This document shows positions 25,828 through 33,291 of a stretch of DNA of 64,000 nt, piece by piece (within the stretch, counting starts at the first letter, position 1; each line of letters opens with the position of its first letter). Source of the stretch: Desulfarculus sp. GTDB lineage: Bacteria; Desulfobacterota; Desulfarculia; Desulfarculales; Desulfarculaceae. Location: contig JACRDC010000075.1 of the NCBI GenBank assembly GCA_016218705.1, forward strand, positions 1 through 64,000. Direction: 5' to 3'. The notes below the pieces were generated by a model. It was not told where the DNA came from, made no database searches, and saw only the letters and a program-made list of their open reading frames with translations. A program made the position numbers and the translations under genes.

Positions 25828-27015
25828 TCAACAGACCTTTTCCCGTGCTCTCAGCCCGGCCACTCCCGCGAAGACCAGAGCCATCAGGGCCATGACCAGG
25901 GCCGCCAGCCAGAAGGCGGTGGACAGGCCCAGCCAAACGGCGGCGATGCCGCCCAGCAGCGGCCCGGAAGTGTGCCCCAGGTCCATGATGGAGCCCAGCA
26001 GGCCCATGGCCGAGCCCCGGCCTTTGCCGTGGCACTGGTCGGCGATGAAGGCCGCCGAGGCCGAGGTGACCACCGACAGGCTCAGCCCGAACATTACGCT
26101 CATGGCCAGCAGGCCCCAGAAGGATTGCAGCCAGGGGTAGAGGCCCAGGCAGGCCGCGCCCAGCAAGAGGCCGGCGAAAACCTGCGGCGGCCGGCCGTGA
26201 CGGTCGGAGAAGCGGCCCAGCAGAGGTTTGCTCAAGGCCAGGGTAATGACCTGGGCCGAGAGGAACACCCCCACCTCTCCTGGTCCCAGGCCCAGGCCGA
26301 TGGCGTAGAGGGGCAGGAAGACCTCGAAGGTGCCGTAGGCAAACAGCACCGCCGCTTCGGCCAGGCTGGTGATGACGATGACGCGGTTGGCCATGACCAG
26401 ACGGAAGGCGGCCCAGGTATCCGGCCAGGACTGGGCGGCGGCGTGCCTTTGCCCGGCGCGCGGCAGCCGCCAGGCCAGGAGCAGGGTCAGGACCCCGGCC
26501 AGGCCGCAGACCAGGTACACGGCGTTGAAGCCGGCTCCGGGGTCGGTGGCCAGGGCCGCCAGGATGGCGCCGCCGCTGATGGGCGCCACGAAGCGTCCCA
26601 GCAGGGTGGCCGTGGAGAACCAGCCGATCTTCTCGCCCCGCGCGCCTTCATGCAAATCGGCCACGAGGGCCATGGCCACGGGAATGAAGATGGCCGTGGC
26701 CAGTCCGTGGTACAGGCGCACCAGCATGAGCTGCCATATCTGGGTCACCGCCAGATAGAGAAAGGGCGCGCTGGCGAAGACCAGGGCCGAGAAGAGCAGC
26801 ATGCGCCGCCGGCCCAGGCGGTCAGAGAGCAGGCCGGCCGGCAGGCTGATGGCCACGCCGCTGAAGGCCGAGACCGCCGCCACCAGGCCCACGCCGGCCG
26901 GGTCGGCGCCCAGGTGGGTGGCGAAAAGGGGCAGCACCGGGCTTTTGGAGATGGTGGAGCTGAAGATGGCCAACAGCCCGGCGCCGCACAGCAGCAGGAA
27001 GGGGCTGAGGTTCAT
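25828..27015 (-). CDS. Major facilitator superfamily transporter
   Basis: 395 aa with twelve predicted membrane segments. The MFS signature between segments 2 and 3 reads GLLSDRLGRRRMLL, and a second copy occurs in the other half (LLGRFSDRHGRPPQV). Drug/metabolite efflux-like, but the substrate is unassigned. Starts two bases after the stop codon of the HD-domain gene, so the two are probably co-transcribed. Confidence 0.88.
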   Translation of the reverse strand: MNLSPFLLLCGAGLLAIFSSTISKSPVLPLFATHLGADPAGVGLVAAVSAFSGVAISLPAGLLSDRLGRRRMLLFSALVFASAPFLYLAVTQIWQLMLVRLYHGLATAIFIPVAMALVADLHEGARGEKIGWFSTATLLGRFVAPISGGAILAALATDPGAGFNAVYLVCGLAGVLTLLLAWRLPRAGQRHAAAQSWPDTWAAFRLVMANRVIVITSLAEAAVLFAYGTFEVFLPLYAIGLGLGPGEVGVFLSAQVITLALSKPLLGRFSDRHGRPPQVFAGLLLGAACLGLYPWLQSFWGLLAMSVMFGLSLSVVTSASAAFIADQCHGKGRGSAMGLLGSIMDLGHTSGPLLGGIAAVWLGLSTAFWLAALVMALMALVFAGVAGLRAREKVC

Positions 27016-27017
27016 CG

Positions 27018-27563
27018 TCAGGCCGTCGGCCCCTGTATCTCGGCGTGGTAGCCCAGGTAGCGCTCCAGGGTGATCTGGTTCTTGCCGTAGCGCGGGTAGG
27101 CGCGCAGTATCTCCTCGAAACGCTCCTCGGCCTCGGCCTCGCTTTGCACGATGCCCGCCGGATCGCTGATGATGTCCACCAGGCGGTCAGCGTAGATGAT
27201 GACGCGCTCCTCCAGCCGATGCAGGGTGTAGTCCTTCACTGGCAGGCCCAGCTCGACGGCCTCCGGCGCGGTGAGCCCGCCCCGGATGTGCTTCTCCATC
27301 ACCAGGCAGACCTCCTCGGGCAGGCCCAGCCTGCGCCCCAGTTCGGCGCCCAGGCGGCCGTGGGGGATGTCGTGGGTCTGGGTCTTGCCCAGGTCGTGCA
27401 AGAGCGCCCCCCGGGCCACCAGGTCCAGGTCCAGATCCTTGCCGGTGCGCCGGGCTATCTCCAGGGCCTTCTCGGCCACCTTGATGGAGTGGGCCAGGTC
27501 CTCCTCGTTCATGCCCTGGCTCTCGAGCAGGGCCACGTCTTCCTTGCGTATGAGCTTGTCCAT
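27018..27563 (-). CDS. HD-domain phosphohydrolase (HDIG type)
   Basis: 181 aa from MDKLIRKEDVALLESQG with AAAGGA before ATG. HD fold with metal ligands in SIKVAEKALEIA (in place of the first His), ARGALLHDLGKTQTHDI and MEKHIRGGLTAPEA. The first histidine of the canonical HD pattern is not obvious, which may alter metal binding. Likely a metal-dependent phosphatase or nucleotidase; substrate unknown. In a minus-strand run with the MFS gene and the small gene upstream. Confidence 0.8.
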   Translation of the reverse strand: MDKLIRKEDVALLESQGMNEEDLAHSIKVAEKALEIARRTGKDLDLDLVARGALLHDLGKTQTHDIPHGRLGAELGRRLGLPEEVCLVMEKHIRGGLTAPEAVELGLPVKDYTLHRLEERVIIYADRLVDIISDPAGIVQSEAEAEERFEEILRAYPRYGKNQITLERYLGYHAEIQGPTA

Positions 27564-27574
27564 GTCGGCATCCT

Positions 27575-27859
27575 TTACTTGAGGCCCAACTGGACCAAGG
27601 CGGCGTTCACGGCTTCCGGCCCCTCGGGCAGGGCGTGGCCGATCTTGGCCCTCAGGTCGTCCAGCAGGTGCCACAGCAATTCCTGGCCAGCCCCGGCCCC
27701 GAAGAGCGCCTCGGCCTCCTGGGATAGGGCCAGCACCCGGGTCAGGTCATGGCGGGCGGCCTTGTGGGCCGGGTCGTTGTCAATCCACTCGTGCAGGGCG
27801 CGGCAGTCCTGACCGGTCCGCTGCTGGCTGCTCAGGCAATGCTTGGGTACGGGAGGCAT
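27575..27859 (-). CDS. Small hypothetical protein
   Basis: 94 aa, AAGGAG 6 bases before ATG, in line with chrB and the HD gene. Helical, no signal peptide or membrane segment, two cysteines near the N terminus (HCLSS, QDCRALHEW). No family recognised. The clear ribosome binding site and tight spacing argue for a real gene. Confidence 0.6.
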   Translation of the reverse strand: MPPVPKHCLSSQQRTGQDCRALHEWIDNDPAHKAARHDLTRVLALSQEAEALFGAGAGQELLWHLLDDLRAKIGHALPEGPEAVNAALVQLGLK

Positions 27860-27880
27860 GGGGTGCTCCTTTTGTTGTTG

Positions 27881-28861
27881 TCAGGTCAGCGAGGCGTAGA
27901 GCATTTCCAAGACATTCATGCCCTTTTCCAGGGCCTCCTGATCGTCTTGGGCCGTGCGCAATACCCCGCGAAGTATCTCCTCGGTGCCCCGGGCCTGGGG
28001 GGCGTTGAACTTGCCGTCGCGCAGGTCCATCTCGTGCACGATGCCAGCCAGGCGCCGCAAGGCCTTGTCCTTGAGGCCGAAGGCCTTGATGAGCACCTCG
28101 AAGCTGCACCAGTCGCCCAGGTGGCTGAACTCCCCGCCCTGCCTGTCGAAGCCCACGGCCCCCGGCGGCAGGGGCTGGTCCTGGGCGGTGAAGCCGAAGC
28201 GGGCCTGGGGGTCTATGAAGCGCCTTATCAGCCAGGCCGAGGCCATGCGGTCCACGAAGGGCCGGGGCCGCGTGACCCACAGGCGGCCTTGGTATTCCTG
28301 GCGGCGCCGAGAGGTGACCGTGGGGCGGACCGGTTTGGCGCTCTCGCTTGCTCCCTTGGTCTTCAGGGCGGCCAGGCGCTCCTCCAGGCTGGTCAGGACC
28401 TGGGCCAGCTCGGCGCCCTGGGCGGCGCCGAAGAAGTCCACCTCCGACAGCTCGCGATGCTGCTCGCGCAGGCGCCGCACTTGGCCGGCCAGCCGCTTGA
28501 GCGCCTCCTGGTCCAGACGCTCCGGCGGGGCGGAGAGCGCCCTCTGCAGGGCCTCCATCTCTGGTTGCAAGGCCCGGTAGGCTTGGCCCCGGGCCTGATT
28601 GAACAGGGCCACCAGGTCAGGGGAAGCCAGGGTGGCCGTGCGCGGCACGCTGACGAAATCAGCCTGGCCGCCCAGGGTTTCGATCTCCTGGGTCAGCCAG
28701 GTCAAGAGCTCATGGTGCTCCTCGCCGTGGGGCAGCAGGTAGACCGAGCCCTTGAGGTGCAAGGCGCCGGCCCGGGCCAGCCGCCGCCAGACTTTCATGC
28801 GCGCGGCCACCGGCTTGGCCGGAAGGGTGTGGAAGAACAACAGCCAGGAATGGGTGCCCAC
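27881..28861 (-). CDS. chrB: Chromate resistance protein ChrB (regulator-like)
   Basis: 326 aa from a GTG (GTHSWLLFFHTLPAKP) with GAGG upstream. The N-terminal ChrB domain (FFHTLPAKPVAARMKVWRRLARAGALHLKGSVYLLP) and the C-terminal one (TRPRPFVDRMASAWLIRRFIDPQARF; ADFxGxxxSH-like GGEFSHLGDWCSFE) are joined by a helical, partly charged linker. ChrB proteins are chromate-responsive regulators or accessory factors for the ChrA efflux pump. No chrA lies in the window; the nearest transporter is the MFS gene further along the strand. A palindrome overlaps its promoter region. Confidence 0.87.
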   Translation of the reverse strand: MGTHSWLLFFHTLPAKPVAARMKVWRRLARAGALHLKGSVYLLPHGEEHHELLTWLTQEIETLGGQADFVSVPRTATLASPDLVALFNQARGQAYRALQPEMEALQRALSAPPERLDQEALKRLAGQVRRLREQHRELSEVDFFGAAQGAELAQVLTSLEERLAALKTKGASESAKPVRPTVTSRRRQEYQGRLWVTRPRPFVDRMASAWLIRRFIDPQARFGFTAQDQPLPPGAVGFDRQGGEFSHLGDWCSFEVLIKAFGLKDKALRRLAGIVHEMDLRDGKFNAPQARGTEEILRGVLRTAQDDQEALEKGMNVLEMLYASLT

Positions 28862-28871
28862 GGTCAACCTC

Positions 28872-28903
28872 GTAACAGTTGCTATTAATGTAGCACCTGT
28901 TAC
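28872..28903 (-). promoter_or_regulatory. Palindromic operator upstream of chrB
   Basis: GTAACAGTTGCTA (28872-28884) and TAGCACCTGTTAC (28891-28903) form a 13-bp inverted repeat with one mismatch around TTAATG. It ends 11 bases before the GTG of chrB, where RNA polymerase or the ribosome would be blocked. Autoregulation by ChrB is a plausible reading. Confidence 0.7.
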
Positions 28904-28992
28904 ATAGGCTGTCAAGGGTGGCCGGCCTGGCCCCGGAAAAAGCCGGCCCAGGCATCAACCTTGCCAGACAACTTGCGTAATTATATTGAGAT

Positions 28993-30366
28993 TCAGGCGG
29001 CGGGCAGGGTTGCCTCCAGCACCAGGTAGGGGGCCTGGTAGCGCGCGGCCAGGCCGCCCCCGTGGGCCTCCATGATGCGCCGGCAGAGGGCCAGGCCCAG
29101 GCCCGAGCCCTGGCCGGCGGCCTGGCCCCGGTGGAAGGGCTGGAAGATGGCCTCCAGCTCGGCGCCGTCCAGGGGAGGGCAGGGGTTGCTCAGGGTCAGG
29201 CTCCAGGCCTGGCCGTCCCGGGCCAGGCCCAGGGTGACCTGGCCGCGGGGCAGGGAGTGCTTGGCCACGTTGTCCATTAGGTTGGCCAACGCCGAGTCCA
29301 GGGCCTGGGGGTCGCCCATCACCGGCGCCGAGCCCGGCAGGTCCAGGTCCAATTGCAGGCCGCGGTGGGCCAGCCAGGGCCGCCATCTCTCGGCCAGGCC
29401 CGCCAGCAACCGGGCTAGGTCCAAGTTCTCGCGCTTCAGCGGGCTTTCGTGTAAATCAAAGCGCGACAGTAGCAAAATCCTGGCCAGCAGGCCGTCCATG
29501 CGCCCGATTTCCTCGCGGATGTTCTCCAGGTGGCGCAGGGAATCCCGCTGGGGGGCGGTGGCCAGACCGTCGGCCAGCAGTTGTCCGGCCACGGCCAGGC
29601 GAGCCAGGGGGCTGCGCAGCTCATGGGACACATAGGCCAGGAGCTCCCGGCTGGCCAGGACCATCTGTTGCAGGCGGTCGGTCATGTGGTTCAAGGCCCG
29701 GGCCAGCTCGCCGATCTCGTCATGGGTGGCCACCTGGGCGCGGTGGTTCAGGTCGCCGTCAGCTATCATCAGGGCCGAGCGGCGCAGTTGCCGGATGGGC
29801 CGGGCTATGAGCCGCGACACTGGGATGACCAGCAGGGCCACCAGCAGGCAGACCAGGGCCAGGCGGACCAGGAAAAGACGGTGTGGCGGGGGCGGGCCGG
29901 GCGGATGGGCCAAGAGTAGCAACAGACTGGCCCCCGGCGGGGCGGGGGCCTCCAGGGGCATGGCGATGAGCACCTGGCGGGGCGGCACCAGGCTGATCGA
30001 AAAGCCTTCGCGGGAACCTCCCGGATCCGGGGGCGGGCCGATCTCGGGCGGCGGCCCGGCAAAGGACTGGGCCAGGGTGGTCCCCCCCGCCCGCACCCAG
30101 GCCTGGCCATGGGTGATCTGGGCCAGCTCCCGGGTAAGGGCGCCCAGGGGCTCTGGAGTTGGCTGGTGGCTGGCCTCCGGCCCCGCCAGGGCCTGCTGGG
30201 CCAATTTCTGGGAGAAAATGGCCAGGCCCCGCAGGTGGGAGTCCAGTTGGCCAGGCGGCGGATGGTCGTCCAATAGCAGGAAGCTGCCGAACATCAGGGC
30301 CTGCACCAAGAGGAGCAGCACCAGGAAGGAGAGCAATATCTTGGGGTACAGGCCCAGGGGCCTCAT
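28993..30366 (-). CDS. Membrane sensor histidine kinase (CpxA/BaeS-like layout)
   Basis: 457 aa from MRPLGLYPKILLSF; the ATG overlaps the response-regulator stop (ATGA). First membrane helix about 8-30, a Pro-rich periplasmic domain to about 160, second helix LVRLALVCLLVALLVIPVS, then HAMP, the H-box ELLAYVSHELRSPLARLAVA, N-box NLMDNVAKHS and G-box GSGLGLALCRRIM. A complete transmembrane kinase signalling to the adjacent regulator. The periplasmic part is short of recognisable folds, so the stimulus is unknown. Confidence 0.92.
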   Translation of the reverse strand: MRPLGLYPKILLSFLVLLLLVQALMFGSFLLLDDHPPPGQLDSHLRGLAIFSQKLAQQALAGPEASHQPTPEPLGALTRELAQITHGQAWVRAGGTTLAQSFAGPPPEIGPPPDPGGSREGFSISLVPPRQVLIAMPLEAPAPPGASLLLLLAHPPGPPPPHRLFLVRLALVCLLVALLVIPVSRLIARPIRQLRRSALMIADGDLNHRAQVATHDEIGELARALNHMTDRLQQMVLASRELLAYVSHELRSPLARLAVAGQLLADGLATAPQRDSLRHLENIREEIGRMDGLLARILLLSRFDLHESPLKRENLDLARLLAGLAERWRPWLAHRGLQLDLDLPGSAPVMGDPQALDSALANLMDNVAKHSLPRGQVTLGLARDGQAWSLTLSNPCPPLDGAELEAIFQPFHRGQAAGQGSGLGLALCRRIMEAHGGGLAARYQAPYLVLEATLPAA

Positions 30367-31076
30367 CGGTTCTCCACGAACATGTAGCCCGCGCCCCACA
30401 CGGTCTTGATGAGGTGCCTGAAGGGCGCGAAGGGCTTGAGCTTGCCGCGCAGGTTGCTGATGTGCACGTCAATGCTGCGGTCAAAGGCCATCATCTCGCG
30501 GCCCCGGGCCATGTTGAGCAGTTGGTCGCGGCTCAGGACCTGGTTGGGGTGGCTCATCAAGGCCTCCAGCACCTTGGTTTCGGTCAGCGACAGCTCCAGG
30601 CTGGTTCCCTGGAGCTTGAGCAGGCGCCGCGCCGGATTCAGCTCCAGGCCTCCGGCGCGCAGCAGGGCTGGCCGCGGCGGGGGGCTGACCGGGCCGGCGG
30701 CCCCTTGGCGCCGCCGCAGCACCGCCCGGATGCGGGCCAGCAGCTCGCGGGGGTTGAAGGGTTTGCCCAGGTAGTCGTCGGCACCCAGCTCCAGGCCCAC
30801 GATGCGGTCAGCCTCCTCGCCCCTGGCCGTGAGCATTATCACCGGCACGGCGGAAACCTGGCGCAGGCGGCGCAGCAGGTCCAGACCGTCGTCCCGGGGC
30901 AGCATCACGTCCAGCACGATCAAATCAGGTGGGGCCTGCTCAAGGGTCTGCAACAGCCTTTGGCCGTCATCCAGGTGGGAGATGCCATAGCCGTAGCCCG
31001 CCAGGTATTCGCCCAAGAGGGCGCGCAGCTTGGCGTCGTCGTCCACGATAAGTATACTGGCCGTCACCTCAACCAT
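30363..31076 (-). CDS. OmpR/PhoB-family response regulator
   Basis: 237 aa from MVEVTASILIVDDD. Receiver domain with acidic pocket (VDDD), phosphoacceptor Asp in LIVLDVMLP, Thr in MLTARG and Lys in DDYLGKPF; a Pro-rich linker; then a winged-helix DNA-binding domain (LSLTETKVLEALMSHPNQVLSRDQLLNMARG...RSIDVHISNLRGKL...TVWGAGYMF). Translationally coupled to the kinase downstream. Targets are not visible. Confidence 0.93.
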   Translation of the reverse strand: MVEVTASILIVDDDAKLRALLGEYLAGYGYGISHLDDGQRLLQTLEQAPPDLIVLDVMLPRDDGLDLLRRLRQVSAVPVIMLTARGEEADRIVGLELGADDYLGKPFNPRELLARIRAVLRRRQGAAGPVSPPPRPALLRAGGLELNPARRLLKLQGTSLELSLTETKVLEALMSHPNQVLSRDQLLNMARGREMMAFDRSIDVHISNLRGKLKPFAPFRHLIKTVWGAGYMFVENR

Positions 31077-31144
31077 CCCTGGCCCGCAAGGCAACTATAG
31101 GGCCGCGAGCTCTGTTTCCCCCAAAATTTACAAAGTTTTTACAA

Positions 31145-31873
31145 ATGTTTTACCGGCAGCTCAAACCTCCCGGGCCTGGTCTGGCCCATACTGCCCTTGT
31201 CCAGGATGGACGTTATCCGTGTTCAACCATCGCCAGGGACGGCGCGTTGACCAGCGAGCCCTATCAGATCACCCAGGACAAGCTCTTGACCCCTGAGGAG
31301 GTGGAGGCCCTCCTGCTCACCTGCAAACGGCTGGCCAAGTCTGACCTGGCCCATGGCCGCAAGGTCTGGTTGACCCGCTACCTGATGGTGCACCTGGCCT
31401 GCGCCGGTGGCCTGCGGGCCAGCGAGATCGCCTGGCTGCGGGTGGGGGACTTCCAGGGCGCCGGCCCACGGCCTCTCTTGATGGTGCGGCGCGCCGGCGG
31501 ACGCCGGCACCGGGTGGTGCACCTGGGACCCAGGCTGGCCGAGCACATCCAGGATTACCTGCGTGTGCGCGAAATTACCTGGGGCGAGCAATTGAGCCCC
31601 CAGGAGCTGTTGCTGCCCGGGCGCGGCGGCAGGCCCTATAGCACCGCCGCGCTTTGCTTCAGCTTCCGCAAGGCCGCCGAGGCCGCGCGCCTGGCCTGGC
31701 CTTGCTCCCTGCGCAAGGCCCGCCATTTCTACTCGGCCTTCCTGCTGGCCAAGACCGACGATCTGCGCTACGTGCAGACGCAACTGGGCCACGCCAACCA
31801 GAGCATGACCATCCTCTACCGCGACCTGGCGCCACTGACCAATCACCGTCTGACTCAAGAGCTGATCTGGTAG
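31145..31873 (+). CDS. Tyrosine recombinase catalytic domain, stand-alone
   Basis: Up to 242 aa; a TTG at 31247 (TSEPYQITQDKLLTPEEV) is a likely alternative start, since the first 34 residues have no domain character. Only the catalytic fold is present. Arg I is in GGLRASEIAWLR, the beta-hairpin Lys region is RRAGGRRHRV, Arg II is in KARHFYSAFLL, the late His in QTQLGHANQSM and the nucleophile in ILYRDL. The first His of the HxLRH motif is replaced (RKARH). The N-terminal core-binding domain is lacking. No att sites or phage genes lie beside it. It could be an old integrase remnant or a small active recombinase. Confidence 0.72.
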   Translation: MFYRQLKPPGPGLAHTALVQDGRYPCSTIARDGALTSEPYQITQDKLLTPEEVEALLLTCKRLAKSDLAHGRKVWLTRYLMVHLACAGGLRASEIAWLRVGDFQGAGPRPLLMVRRAGGRRHRVVHLGPRLAEHIQDYLRVREITWGEQLSPQELLLPGRGGRPYSTAALCFSFRKAAEAARLAWPCSLRKARHFYSAFLLAKTDDLRYVQTQLGHANQSMTILYRDLAPLTNHRLTQELIW

Positions 31874-32203
31874 CCACCGCGCCGCTCTTAAGCGCGCCTG
31901 GCCTGGCCGCCCTGGCCTGGCGGACACCCATGATCCACCCCAGCGAACCAGCAATGCCGGCCGCCTAAAACGCCGGGGGGGAAATAATTGCCTAGCCCCG
32001 CCGCCGGCCGGCCCCGCCAGGGCACCTAAGCCCAAAAACAACCAACATAGGCTCAAAAAAATTGGCATCGCGCGGCACTCCTCCTGCACCCCCGTGGGGG
32101 CGCCATTTCTCCCTCTCACGCGGGAGGTGCCGCCATGAAAACCTAATAAGGGCCTAAAGGATTACCTAGCTGGATAACAACATTCGCGGGAAGGAGAAAA
32201 GCC
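31874..32203. other. Intergenic leader region before the EF-hand gene
   Basis: No supported ORF. Contains a long imperfect stem GCGGCACTCCTCC/GGAGGTGCCGC (about 32073-32135) enclosing a CACCCCC-g-TGGGGGCG hairpin, which could be a structured 5' leader of the EF-hand gene. It does not show the conserved core of a known riboswitch class that I can identify. Confidence 0.4.
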
Positions 32204-32959
32204 ATGAACATATCTGGCTTGGGCAGTAGTAGCTACAGCTACTCACTGCAAACGCGGTCGGTTTCCCAAACCGGCCAGTCGGAGATGGCCAAGAAGATGG
32301 CCGGCCGCATGATGGAGGAGATGGACAGCGATGGCGACGGCAGCCTGAGCGCCGACGAGATCGGGGTGGAGCAGAGCGTGCTCAGCCAGGCCGACAGCGA
32401 CGGCGACAGCAAGCTCAGCGACTCCGAGCTCATCGCACTCATGGGCCAGATGGCGCCGCCACCTCCGCCGCCCGGCGGCATGGGCATGTCCCAGGCTGGG
32501 CAGGAGGGTGGGGCCGGACAGGCACCCCCCGACGCCAGCGAGCTCTTCAGCCAGTTGGACACCGACGGCGACGGCTCCATCAGCCAGGAGGAGTTCCTGG
32601 CGGGCCGCCCCGACGACGTCAGCGAGGAGCAGGCCGCCCAGATGTGGAGCCGCCTGGACTCCAGCGGCGCCGGCAGCCTGAGCCAGGAGGATTTCGTCTC
32701 GGCCATGGAGGCCCAGGGTCCCCCTCCCGGGCCGCCCCCGGGCGCGGGCGGGCAGGGCATGGCCCAGGCCTCCGGCTCCTCCACCCTGGCCGAGAGCCTC
32801 ACCGGCACCACCAGCGACAGCGGCAACAGCCTGAGCGAGCTATTGGCCAGCCTGCTGGCCAACTACGGCCTGTCCAGGTACCAGGAGAGCCAGAACAGCG
32901 GCCTGGCAGGCCTGCTCAGTGGCAGCCAAAGCGGTGGCAGCATCAGCCTGACGGCCTAG
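32204..32959 (+). CDS. EF-hand calcium-binding protein, low complexity
   Basis: 251 aa, GGAG well placed. Four EF-hand loops are visible: DSDGDGSLSADE (41-52), DSDGDSKLSDSE (63-74), DTDGDGSISQEE (about 120-131) and a degraded fourth, DSSGAGSLSQED (about 149-160). Pro/Gly stretches (PPPPPPGGMGM; GPPPGPPPGAGG) separate the pairs, and the C terminus is Ser/Gly/Gln-rich. No signal peptide is obvious. Such proteins occur in environmental proteobacteria, some secreted; calcium binding is very likely and the role unknown. Confidence 0.85.
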   Translation: MNISGLGSSSYSYSLQTRSVSQTGQSEMAKKMAGRMMEEMDSDGDGSLSADEIGVEQSVLSQADSDGDSKLSDSELIALMGQMAPPPPPPGGMGMSQAGQEGGAGQAPPDASELFSQLDTDGDGSISQEEFLAGRPDDVSEEQAAQMWSRLDSSGAGSLSQEDFVSAMEAQGPPPGPPPGAGGQGMAQASGSSTLAESLTGTTSDSGNSLSELLASLLANYGLSRYQESQNSGLAGLLSGSQSGGSISLTA

Positions 32960-33291
32960 CGCGGCGGTGTCCACCACAGGGCCGCCGCCAGGGGATGACC
33001 CAAGTCCAGGGCCGGGAGCACCACGGCTGATCCCACTGGCGATCAGGGGACGCGGCTTGGTCCCCCCGGCGGCGGCCCTTATCACAAGGAACGAGCGACG
33101 TCCTGAATCTCCCCAGATGCTGTGAACACCCATGAGGGACCGGAGGACGCCCCTGGCGGGCGCCGCGGGGGCATTGGTGTGTCCGTGGGCATTTCGGCCA
33201 GGCATCCGCGCGGCGGATATGCCGCGTGCTGGCAGACCAGCAGCGTCTACCCCGCTGGAAGGCGGGTGGAGAGAAGGGAACTAAGCCGCCA
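32960..33291. other. Intergenic region between convergent EF-hand and CoA-transferase genes
   Basis: GC-rich, no supported ORF. It includes a CCCCGCTGGAAGGCGGG-like hairpin near 33250 and a CCGCGCGGCGGATATGCCGCG palindromic patch near 33208. Neither has a U-tract, and no RNA gene was recognised. Confidence 0.35.

Noticed and set aside
32030-32200. Cyclic di-GMP or other riboswitch before the EF-hand gene
   Set aside because: The stem is long and GC-rich, but the conserved aptamer cores of known classes are missing.
31145-32203. Prophage or integron platform around the recombinase
   Set aside because: No attC-like array, no structural phage genes, and neighbours have ordinary chromosomal composition.
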